Shown one piece after another: positions 37,884 to 45,360 of a DNA stretch of 64,000 nt (its first letter is position 1; each line of letters starts with the position of its first letter). Position numbers and translations under genes: made by a program. Under the pieces are notes generated by a model, which saw nothing but the letters and a program-made list of their open reading frames with translations, had not been told where the DNA came from and did no database searches. Location: positions 108,501-172,500 of the forward strand of contig NZ_FQWM01000007.1 of the NCBI RefSeq assembly GCF_900129685.1, given 5' to 3'. The stretch is from Cognatishimia maritima (GTDB lineage Bacteria > Pseudomonadota > Alphaproteobacteria > Rhodobacterales > Rhodobacteraceae).

Positions 37884-38192
37884 TCACTCTATAGCGATGG
37901 TCTGCTTTAGCTGACCGGTCATGGCGTCGAAAATCAGGATCGTGTTGTCCTTTGTGACAACTGCGTACCAGCCTTCACCTTTGGTAAAGGCCGTGGCCTC
38001 TGTTCCGTCTGGCAAACTGATGCTCTCGGGCATCTCGGGTCCATCGCCATAGAAACGGGTGACAAGCAGTGCGACGACCACTACAAGCCCGCCAATCATC
38101 ACCGCTGTCAGAACTGTGATCAGGCGGCGCAAAAATTGCAGATTGGCCGGCAGTTCCGGTTCAGGAGCGTCTTGCTCAGGAGAAGTTGGCAT
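37884..38192 (-). CDS. Small single-helix membrane protein (DUF6476-like)
   Basis: A 102-residue protein with a Pro/Glu-rich start, one helix (LITVLTAVMIGGLVVVVALLV, about residues 25-45) and a periplasmic beta-rich part (GTEATAFTKGEGWYAVVTKDNTILIFD). I recall this as a conserved Rhodobacterales family, probably DUF6476, from memory. The ATG at 38192 shares CATG with the divergent pseudouridine synthase start; a GTG at 38198 is an alternative. Neither has a clear ribosome site. Function unknown. Confidence 0.75.
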   Translation of the reverse strand: MPTSPEQDAPEPELPANLQFLRRLITVLTAVMIGGLVVVVALLVTRFYGDGPEMPESISLPDGTEATAFTKGEGWYAVVTKDNTILIFDAMTGQLKQTIAIE

Positions 38193-39225
38193 GGCCACGA
38201 CCCGTGTTACGTTTCAAATCGCGGATAACCCGCCTGCGCGCCTTGATAAGGCACTGGCGCGGGATGTGCCAGAAGAAGCGTCTTTGTCTCGCACCCGGCT
38301 CGCGAAACTGCTGGAAGGCGGCTGTGTGTTGGTTGATGGAGTGATCGTCACGGACCCCAAGGCCAAGGTGACCGAAGGCGCGGTGGTTCAGATCGACGTG
38401 CCTGTCGCCGATGAAAGCCATATTGGGCCAGAGGACATTCCTTTGGATGTGGTCTTTGAAGACGACGATCTGATCGTCATCAACAAGCCTGCAGGCATGG
38501 TGGTACATCCTGCCCCCGGCACGCCCAATGGGACGCTTGTGAATGCCCTGCTGCATCACTGTGGCGACACGCTGTCTGGCGTAGGCGGGTCCAAACGTCC
38601 GGGCATTGTGCACCGGATCGACAAAGAGACCTCTGGCCTTTTAGTGGTGGCCAAAAGTGACCGTGCACATCACGGCTTGGCGGCGCAGTTCGAAAAGCAC
38701 ACGGTCGAAAGATACTACAATGCTGTGGTCTATGGCGTGCCAGATGCCAACGATCCCCGGCTGCGCGGTGTGCGCGGCGTGAGTTTTGAATCCGGCAACA
38801 TTATGAAGATCACAACGCATCTGGCGCGCCATAAAACGGATCGCCAAAGGCAGGCCGTCCTGTTTGAGGGCGGGCGTCACGCGGTCACGCGCGCGCGGAT
38901 CGTCGAACGTTTTGGCGCGCCAGAAGTGGCCTCATTGGTGGAGTGCTGGCTGGAAACCGGTCGTACACACCAAATCCGGGTCCATATGACCCATGCGGGT
39001 CACAGCTTGATTGGCGACCCAACCTATGGTGGGCGGCGCAAATTATCGGAGAAGGCCGTGTCGATTGCGGGGATCAACGCGGCACAATCTTTCGACAGGC
39101 AGGCGCTTCACGCGGCGGTGCTGGGTTTTGTGCATCCAGTCAGCGGCGAAGACATGCGGTTTGAAGCGGCCATCCCGGATGACATGCAGGCGCTGATCGC
39201 TGCGCTGAAGCAACCACGGACATAA
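38191..39225 (+). CDS. RluA/RluD-family pseudouridine synthase
   Basis: A 344-residue enzyme that isomerises uridine in 23S rRNA. Residues 17-70 form an S4 RNA-binding domain (RLDKALARDV, LSRTRLAKLLEGGCVLVDG), and the catalytic domain has INKPAGMVVHPAPG and Asp144 in HRIDKETSGLLVVAK, then VECWLETGRTHQIRVHMTHAGHSLIGDPTYGG. It most resembles RluD, but site specificity is not proven. AGGAG lies seven bases before ATG 38191. rpoH follows, a common order in this group. Confidence 0.9.
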   Translation: MATTRVTFQIADNPPARLDKALARDVPEEASLSRTRLAKLLEGGCVLVDGVIVTDPKAKVTEGAVVQIDVPVADESHIGPEDIPLDVVFEDDDLIVINKPAGMVVHPAPGTPNGTLVNALLHHCGDTLSGVGGSKRPGIVHRIDKETSGLLVVAKSDRAHHGLAAQFEKHTVERYYNAVVYGVPDANDPRLRGVRGVSFESGNIMKITTHLARHKTDRQRQAVLFEGGRHAVTRARIVERFGAPEVASLVECWLETGRTHQIRVHMTHAGHSLIGDPTYGGRRKLSEKAVSIAGINAAQSFDRQALHAAVLGFVHPVSGEDMRFEAAIPDDMQALIAALKQPRT

Positions 39226-39267
39226 GCCCCTGACGGCGGAACCACCTGTGGATTTCCGCGTATATAC

Positions 39268-39283
39268 TATGCAAATTTGCATA
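39268..39283. promoter_or_regulatory. Perfect 16-base palindrome upstream of rpoH
   Basis: TATGCAAATTTGCATA reads the same on both strands, about 205 bases before the rpoH start, in the 261-base gap after the pseudouridine synthase gene. Operator role is inference. Confidence 0.4.
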
Positions 39284-39486
39284 TTCATTTCGCTATGCGT
39301 GCATTGCTGAGTATGACACATTCTGCACAGCTGCGTGAGCGCACGCGCCTGTGACTGGAAAGTCACCGACATCGCGGTCACGTTAAATCAAGAAATTTGC
39401 ACGAGCTTGCTTGAAAGCCTGTTGGTGCCAACTTATCTGAATGTTAAGCCTTTAAACATTCCCATTTGGGAGGAAAGGGACAGGAC

Positions 39487-40383
39487 ATGGGAAATTATAA
39501 GAATCTGCCGGCCCCAACGCCGGAAGGCGGTCTGAACCGCTATATGCAGGAAATCCGCAAATTCCCTCTGCTTGAGCCAGAGGAAGAATATATGCTGGCC
39601 AAGGCTTGGGTCGAAAAAGAAGACACAAACGCCGCGCATCAGCTGGTGACGTCGCATCTGCGCTTAGCTGCTAAGATTGCAATGGGCTACCGTGGCTATG
39701 GCTTGCCGCAGGCAGAGGTCATTTCCGAAGCCAATGTTGGTCTGATGCAGGCTGTGAAACGGTTTGACCCTGAAAAAGGTTTCCGTCTGGCGACCTATGC
39801 TATGTGGTGGATCCGTGCGTCGATCCAGGAATACGTGCTGCGTAGCTGGTCGATGGTCAAACTGGGCACAACCTCCGCTCAGAAGAAGCTTTTCTTCAAT
39901 CTCCGCAAGGCAAAGGCCCGTATCGGCGCGTTGGAAGAGGGCGACATGCACCCGGACAATGTGGCGAAAATTGCCCATGACCTTGGTGTGACCGAAGATG
40001 AGGTGATCAGCATGAACCGGCGTATGTCCGGCGGGGATGCGTCACTGAATGCTCAAGTTGGCTCTGACGGCGAAGGCACGATGCAATGGCAGGATTGGCT
40101 GGAAGACGAAGACGCCGATCAAGCGGCAGATTACGAAGCCAAGGATGAGTTGGAAGCCCGCCGGGAATTGCTTGCGGAGGCAATGGACGTGCTGAATGAC
40201 CGTGAAAAGGATATTCTGGTGCAGCGTCGGCTGCAGGACACACCTCTGACACTAGAGGAACTGTCCGGCCAATATGACGTTAGCCGCGAGCGCATCCGTC
40301 AGATCGAAGTGCGCGCCTTTGAAAAGCTGCAGATGCGCATGCGTGCATTGGCCAGCGAAAAGGGCATGCTGTCGAAGGTTTAA
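39487..40383 (+). CDS. rpoH: Heat-shock sigma factor RpoH (sigma-32)
   Basis: A 298-residue alternative sigma factor directing RNA polymerase to heat-shock and oxidative stress promoters. Region 2 contains LVTSHLRLAAKIAMGYRGYGLP and FRLATYAMWWIRASIQEYVL, the RpoH box is QKKLFFNLRKAKA, and region 4 ends in LEELSGQYDVSRERIRQIEVRAFEKL. ATG 39487 starts at the conserved GNYKNLPAP, preceded by GGGAGGAAAGGG. Many Rhodobacteraceae have two rpoH genes; only this one is here. Confidence 0.96.
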   Translation: MGNYKNLPAPTPEGGLNRYMQEIRKFPLLEPEEEYMLAKAWVEKEDTNAAHQLVTSHLRLAAKIAMGYRGYGLPQAEVISEANVGLMQAVKRFDPEKGFRLATYAMWWIRASIQEYVLRSWSMVKLGTTSAQKKLFFNLRKAKARIGALEEGDMHPDNVAKIAHDLGVTEDEVISMNRRMSGGDASLNAQVGSDGEGTMQWQDWLEDEDADQAADYEAKDELEARRELLAEAMDVLNDREKDILVQRRLQDTPLTLEELSGQYDVSRERIRQIEVRAFEKLQMRMRALASEKGMLSKV

Positions 40384-40410
40384 GGCGAACAACTTACCGC
40401 ATTCGAATAT

Positions 40411-40437
40411 GGCCCTGTCGGTTCCGACGGGGCCTTT
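40411..40437 (+). terminator. Intrinsic terminator of rpoH
   Basis: GGCCCTGTC (40411-40419) pairs with GACGGGGCC (40425-40433, one T-G), followed by TTTT. Confidence 0.87.
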
Positions 40438-40530
40438 TCATTTACACGTCCAAAGCGCCATAGCCAGATTCTGGGTTGTTTTCACTGGGCCGCCCCGCAA
40501 TGATAGCGCCAACATTGAGGGGAGTAGGCT

Positions 40531-41514
40531 TTGCAACCACTGAACTGGGGAATACTCGGCGCGTCAAAATTCGCGCGTTTGTTTATGGGGCCTGCCATTC
40601 ACGCAGCACATGGGGCGCGGTTGGCGGCGCTGGCCACGTCTTCCGCTGACAAGGCGCAGGGCTTTCAGGCGTTTTGCCCGGATATAAAGGTCCACACAGA
40701 CTATGACGCCATGTTAGCGGACCCATCTATCGATGCCGTCTACATTCCCTTGCCCAATCACCTTCATGTGCCCTGGACCATCAAGGCACTGGAGGCGGGC
40801 AAACACGTCCTTTGTGAAAAGCCCATCGCGATGCAGACCAGCGACTTTGACCAATTGATCGCCGCGCGCGACAAGGCAGGGCTGTTGGCGGCAGAGGCCT
40901 ATATGATTGTTCATCACCCGCAGTGGCAGCATGTGCGCGACTTGGTACAGAGCGGCGAAATCGGTCGGCTGGTCCACATTGCAGGACGGTTCTCTTTCGA
41001 CAACCGCGCGGACACAGAGAACATCCGAAACCGCCCCGAAACTGGCGGCGGAGCCCTTAGGGATATCGGCGTCTATGTTATCGGCGCGGCGCGGTTTGTG
41101 ACCGGGCAGGAGGGCAGCGATATCAGCGCTCGCATTCGTAAAGAAAACGGCGTTGATGTTTTTTCAGAGATCGGAGCGCGGTTCGGCGACGCGACTTATT
41201 CTGCCTACGTCAGCACCCGCATGCATCCCGCGCAAGAGATGGTGTTTCACGGCGAAAAAGGCCTGATCCGCGTTGTTGTGCCATTTAACGCGCGGGTCTT
41301 TGGAGAAGCGCAGATCGAGATTCACAAGGCGAACCATGTCGGCGGCGGCACTGTCACAACACATCGTTTCCCAGCAGATGATCACTATAAACTGCAGGTC
41401 GAAGCTTTTGTGCGATCGGTGCGGGAAGGCGTTGACTACCCATGCCCCCTCGAATTCTCGCGCGGCACGCAGGCGATGATGGATCAGGTGTTTGAGGTGG
41501 CGAGGGATCTGTAG
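40531..41514 (+). CDS. Gfo/Idh/MocA family oxidoreductase
   Basis: A 327-residue NAD(P)-dependent sugar dehydrogenase-like protein. The dinucleotide fold is WGILGASKFARLFMGPAI (5-22), the conserved EKP motif sits in GKHVLCEKPIAM, and the C-terminal beta domain has GGGALRDIGVYVIGAARF with the usual Asp/Gly arrangement. The substrate is unknown. It starts with TTG at 40531 (GAGGGGA seven bases before). It stands alone, convergent with pepF. Confidence 0.9.
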   Translation: MQPLNWGILGASKFARLFMGPAIHAAHGARLAALATSSADKAQGFQAFCPDIKVHTDYDAMLADPSIDAVYIPLPNHLHVPWTIKALEAGKHVLCEKPIAMQTSDFDQLIAARDKAGLLAAEAYMIVHHPQWQHVRDLVQSGEIGRLVHIAGRFSFDNRADTENIRNRPETGGGALRDIGVYVIGAARFVTGQEGSDISARIRKENGVDVFSEIGARFGDATYSAYVSTRMHPAQEMVFHGEKGLIRVVVPFNARVFGEAQIEIHKANHVGGGTVTTHRFPADDHYKLQVEAFVRSVREGVDYPCPLEFSRGTQAMMDQVFEVARDL

Positions 41515-41557
41515 GTATCTGGCGGCGCTTGGCATTTGCCAAAGCCGCCATCATTGA

Positions 41558-43378
41558 TCACTCTTCCATCGCCTCAAGCTCGTCGATCATGCCAGAGATC
41601 ATCGACAGGCCTTTGTCCCAGAACTTTGGATCGCTGGCGTCCAACCCAAAGGGCGCGAGAAGGTCTTTGTGGTGTTTGGACCCGCCCGCCTTGAGCATAT
41701 CGAAATACTTCTCTTGGAAGTCCTCGCCGCCCTCGGCATAGACCGCATATAGTGCGTTCACCAAGCCGTCGCCAAACGCATAGGCGTAGACATAGAACGG
41801 GCTGTGTACGAAGTGCGGGATATAAGCCCAGAAGGTTTCGTAGCCGTCCATGAACTCAAACGCCGGCCCAAGGCTCTCGGCTTGTACGGACATCCACAGA
41901 GCGTTGATGTCTTCTGGCGTCAACTCGCTTTCGCGACGTGCCGCGTGCAGTTTGCATTCAAAATCGTAAAACGCGATCTGGCGCACGACGGTGTTGATCA
42001 TATCCTCGACCTTACCGGCCAGCAGCACCTTACGTTGCTCTTTGGTTTTGGCTGCATCCAGCATCTTGCGGAAGGTCAGCATCTCGCCAAAGACCGACGC
42101 GGTTTCGGCCAATGTCAAAGGTGTAGAGGACAGCATTTCGCCCTGTTCAGCGGCAAGAACCTGATGAACGCCATGGCCCAACTCATGCGCCAAGGTCATC
42201 ACGTCGCGTGGTTTGCCGAGGTAATTCAGCATCACATAGGGGTGGACATTGGTAACCGTCGGGTGGGCAAAAGCGCCGGGCGCTTTGCCGGGTTTCACGG
42301 CGGCGTCGATCCAGCCGTCGGTAAAGAACGGTTTGGCAATTTCGGCCATGCGCGGGTCGAAGGCGGCATAGGCCTCCATCACGGTTTTCTCAGCCTCATC
42401 CCAGTGGACGGTGCGCGTGTCTTCCATGGGCAGGGGGGCGTTGCGGTCCCAGACCTGCATCACATCCAGTCCCAGCCATTTGCGTTTCAGTTCGTAATAG
42501 CGGTGGCTGAGTTTCGGATAGGCGTCGACCACGGCGTTGCGCAGGGCTTCGACGACCTCGGGTTCTACGTGGTTTGACAGGTGTCGGCCATGCTGCGCTG
42601 TCGGCATCTTGCGCCAGCGGTCCAGCACTTCTTTTTCTTTGGCCTGCGTGTTGTGCACACGGGCGAAGGTTTTGATATTGGCCCCCAGCACACGCGCAAT
42701 TTCCCGCGCGGCGGCTTCGCGTTTGCTGCGGTCTTGTTCGGTCAGGAAATTCAATGTGGCTTCGATGTTGAGCGTTTCGCCCTCCATCTCAAATTCCAGC
42801 CCAGCGATGGTTTCGTCAAACATCCGCTCCCAAGCGTCACCCACAACGCCAAGATCGTGCAGGAACTTTTCCAACTCATCAGACAATTGGTGCGGTTTCA
42901 TCGCACGAATGCGATCAAAGACCGGTTTATAGCGCGCAAGCGCGTCGTTTTCCGCAAACATTGCCTCAAGTTTGTCGTCATCGAGGCGATTGAGTTCCAG
43001 TGTGAAAAACACCAGCGGCGTTGAGAATTCGGTCAGCGCGCCCTGCATGTTGGACATGAACTGCGCGCGCTCGGCATCAACGGTCAGTTGGTAGTAGCGC
43101 AGGCCCGCATAGGACATGATGCGGCCAGAAACTTGGCTGATCTTTTCGTTGCGTTCAACGCAGGTCAGCATCTCTGCGGCTGTCAAACCGGCCAGCTTGC
43201 CTTCGTAGTCCGCCGCAAAAGACGCGCATTCCTTATCCAGCCAATCAAGGTCCGCCTGTAGTTCTGGCGCATCGGGGCTGGTGTACAGGTCGCTGAGGTC
43301 CCATTCGGGAAGGTTTCCCAATCCTTCGCTGCCAGAACTGGCGTTGGCGTCGCGGACGGGGAAGGGCAGGTTCAGCAT
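41558..43378 (-). CDS. pepF: Oligoendopeptidase F (M3 family)
   Basis: A 606-residue zinc metallopeptidase that cuts short peptides in the cytosol. The zinc site HELGH is at 398-402, with the third ligand probably Glu425 in LTLAETASVFGEM. The N-terminal half is the helical M3 lid (FAADYEGKLAGL, RIMSYAGLRYYQL). Length and layout fit PepF from alphaproteobacteria. Start ATG 43378. The gap to the next gene upstream is not relevant; the convergent oxidoreductase ends 43 bases away. Confidence 0.95.
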   Translation of the reverse strand: MLNLPFPVRDANASSGSEGLGNLPEWDLSDLYTSPDAPELQADLDWLDKECASFAADYEGKLAGLTAAEMLTCVERNEKISQVSGRIMSYAGLRYYQLTVDAERAQFMSNMQGALTEFSTPLVFFTLELNRLDDDKLEAMFAENDALARYKPVFDRIRAMKPHQLSDELEKFLHDLGVVGDAWERMFDETIAGLEFEMEGETLNIEATLNFLTEQDRSKREAAAREIARVLGANIKTFARVHNTQAKEKEVLDRWRKMPTAQHGRHLSNHVEPEVVEALRNAVVDAYPKLSHRYYELKRKWLGLDVMQVWDRNAPLPMEDTRTVHWDEAEKTVMEAYAAFDPRMAEIAKPFFTDGWIDAAVKPGKAPGAFAHPTVTNVHPYVMLNYLGKPRDVMTLAHELGHGVHQVLAAEQGEMLSSTPLTLAETASVFGEMLTFRKMLDAAKTKEQRKVLLAGKVEDMINTVVRQIAFYDFECKLHAARRESELTPEDINALWMSVQAESLGPAFEFMDGYETFWAYIPHFVHSPFYVYAYAFGDGLVNALYAVYAEGGEDFQEKYFDMLKAGGSKHHKDLLAPFGLDASDPKFWDKGLSMISGMIDELEAMEE

Positions 43379-43463
43379 TGGGACCTCTTGGTGTTGGTTG
43401 AAGTGCTTGACCAGAGATAGGCAGAGCCGGTCGCAAGGTGCAAGGGGTGGTGGGTAAAATGAT

Positions 43464-43487
43464 CTGCGCGCCGCATGGCTGGCGCAG
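43464..43487 (-). terminator. Possible terminator of the alpha/beta hydrolase gene
   Basis: CTGCGC...GGCGCAG arms form a hairpin just after the hydrolase stop on the minus strand, followed by ATCATTTTA. Weak T run. Confidence 0.4.
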
Positions 43488-43492
43488 TAAAG

Positions 43493-44422
43493 TCAGACGT
43501 GCTGATCAAACAGGTCCGTCATGGCATGCATGATGGGCGCGCGTTTTGCAGGGCCTTCCATCAAAACTTCATGCTCACCGTCTGGAACCATGATCAATTG
43601 GCCATTGGACCAACTTTCCATGCGGGTCTTAATGGCCGCTGTGTCGACGATTTTTTCGTCGGTCCCGAGAAATGTCACGCAAGGGACGTGCAGCGCAGGC
43701 ATCTGGGCGAGGGCACCGCATTCCCGCAGCGCCTCATTGACCCAGCGCACCGTCGCGCCGCCGATGCAAAGGTCGGGCACCATACGGGCCTGCGCCTGTA
43801 GTCGCGCAAACATGCCACGGTCGCGGGTCAGTTGGTTATCCTCAAACGCTGTGTCCAGTACATAGGTTTCGTTCTTGGTGCCCGGGGCCAACCAGTCGCC
43901 CATGCCAAGCCGCCTGAGAACGACACTTAGCCCATAAGCCGCAGGGCGCAGGGGCCCCAAACCGATGTGCCACATCGGCGCTGTAAAGGCTGCGGCCTTT
44001 ACCGGAAGATCGTTGTAAAGTGCCCGCAACCCGATGCATCCCCCCATGGAATGAGCGAGCAGGAAATAGGGTTTGGGCATGTCCAATGTTTCGGCCGCTT
44101 CCAGCAGCGCCTGAACGTCTCGCTGGTAGTCGGAAAACGCCAACAGATGCCCGGCTTGGCGGTTCTTTTGCAAACGATCCGCCAACCCTTGCCCGCGCCA
44201 ATCAATCGACAATGTTGCGTAGCCTGCATCGGCTAGCTCACCCGCCGCAAGCGCGTATTTCTCGACATATTCAGTGCGCCCTGGGAAAAGTAATACCGTT
44301 CCCTTGGCACTGTCTTTCGCCCATGCGGCCACCCTAAGCCGCACGTCATCACTGGCCTGCGTCCAATAGGCTTGCCCAATCGGCTCACCGGCAGGGACCT
44401 GGTGGTAGGGCGCTTGTTCCAT
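43493..44422 (-). CDS. Alpha/beta hydrolase, lysophospholipase-like
   Basis: A 309-residue serine hydrolase. The oxyanion region reads GTVLLFPGRTEYVEKYALAA, the nucleophile elbow is AHSMGGCIGL, and a C-terminal VPDGEHEVLME carries the probable catalytic His. It most resembles the PldB-type monoacylglycerol lipase/lysophospholipase group (Hydrolase_4). Its ATG (44422) overlaps the stop of the SCP2 gene (TGATG), so the two are translationally coupled, which fits a shared lipid role. Confidence 0.87.
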   Translation of the reverse strand: MEQAPYHQVPAGEPIGQAYWTQASDDVRLRVAAWAKDSAKGTVLLFPGRTEYVEKYALAAGELADAGYATLSIDWRGQGLADRLQKNRQAGHLLAFSDYQRDVQALLEAAETLDMPKPYFLLAHSMGGCIGLRALYNDLPVKAAAFTAPMWHIGLGPLRPAAYGLSVVLRRLGMGDWLAPGTKNETYVLDTAFEDNQLTRDRGMFARLQAQARMVPDLCIGGATVRWVNEALRECGALAQMPALHVPCVTFLGTDEKIVDTAAIKTRMESWSNGQLIMVPDGEHEVLMEGPAKRAPIMHAMTDLFDQHV

Positions 44423-44712
44423 CAGGACAGGATTTGGCCCAGCTTCATAGCCATGCCCATGTCGCCATCGACTTTCAGCTTGCCGCTCATGAAAGCGGTG
44501 GTTGGGTTCACGTCGCCCGCAAGGATATCCTGAAACAGGTCTGCGTCTGCGGTCAGGGTGACGTCAGCCTCATCATCAGATGCGCGCACACCATCGGCGT
44601 CAATGATCAGCGCGCCTTCGCCTTCGATCACGAATTTGGCAGAGCCATCCAGCACGCCACCCCCTAGTTTTTCACGCAGGGCTTCCACGGCTGCAGCCAC
44701 AATGTCGCTCAT
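44422..44712 (-). CDS. SCP2 sterol-binding domain protein
   Basis: A 96-residue stand-alone SCP2 domain, a lipid-binding fold: AVEALREKLGGGVLDGSAKFVIEGEGALIID, then DVTLTADADLFQDILAGDVNPTTAFMSGKLKVDGDMGMAMKLG. It could carry fatty acyl chains or other lipids for the coupled hydrolase. Start ATG 44712; the frame runs on to 44934 but that part is antisense to the divergent TPR gene. Confidence 0.9.
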   Translation of the reverse strand: MSDIVAAAVEALREKLGGGVLDGSAKFVIEGEGALIIDADGVRASDDEADVTLTADADLFQDILAGDVNPTTAFMSGKLKVDGDMGMAMKLGQILS

Positions 44713-44785
44713 CTTATCAATATCCTTTGATTTGCGCCTCGTGAGACTAGTAAATCCCGAGCCGCCGGTTACATTCAAGGTTGAT

Positions 44786-45346
44786 ATGACCATGCTTTCA
44801 AACTTTCTCAAACCTGCCGTGGCGGCAGCGGCGCTGCTGGCTTTGCTGAACAGCGCCGTGGTGGCCGATACAGATCGCCTGACACAGCTGATGCAAGAGT
44901 TGCAAACAGCCGATCCGCAAGAGGCACGGCGCATTGCGGCGGATATTCAGCTTGAGTGGGAGAAATCGGGTTCAGCCACGGCTGACCTTTTGTTGTCGCG
45001 CGGCCGCAAGGCAATGGATGCTGGGAATTTTGCATCCGCGATAGAGCATTTCACTGCTCTGACCGACCACGCGCCAGAGTTTGCTGAAGGCTGGGTCAGC
45101 CGCGCCATGGCATTCGCGCAGTCAGAGAAATACGGTCTGGCGCTTGATGACATTGAAACGGCCTTAGAGATAAATCCGCAGCATTTCGAAGCCATCATAG
45201 GGCTGGGTGCGATTTTGGAAATGATCCGACAACCCGAAGCGGCCTATGAGGCCTACCAGATGGTGCGCCCTATACATCCCCACCATCCCGCCGTAACAGA
45301 AGCGCTGGAGCGACTCGAGCCGGTTGCAAAAGGCCGGAAACTATAA
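44786..45346 (+). CDS. Exported TPR-repeat protein
   Basis: A 186-residue protein with a signal peptide (about residues 1-27, ending VVADT), followed by helices and at least three tetratricopeptide units: ATADLLLSRGRKAMDAGNFASAIEHFTAL, HAPEFAEGWVSRAMAFAQSEKYGLALDDIETAL and NPQHFEAIIGLGAILEMIRQPEAAYEAY. TPRs act as protein-binding scaffolds; the partner is unknown. ATG 44786 follows AAGG. The helicase gene starts 14 bases later in the same direction and is probably on the same transcript. Confidence 0.85.
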   Translation: MTMLSNFLKPAVAAAALLALLNSAVVADTDRLTQLMQELQTADPQEARRIAADIQLEWEKSGSATADLLLSRGRKAMDAGNFASAIEHFTALTDHAPEFAEGWVSRAMAFAQSEKYGLALDDIETALEINPQHFEAIIGLGAILEMIRQPEAAYEAYQMVRPIHPHHPAVTEALERLEPVAKGRKL

Positions 45347-45360
45347 GTCAGGGGCGGGGC

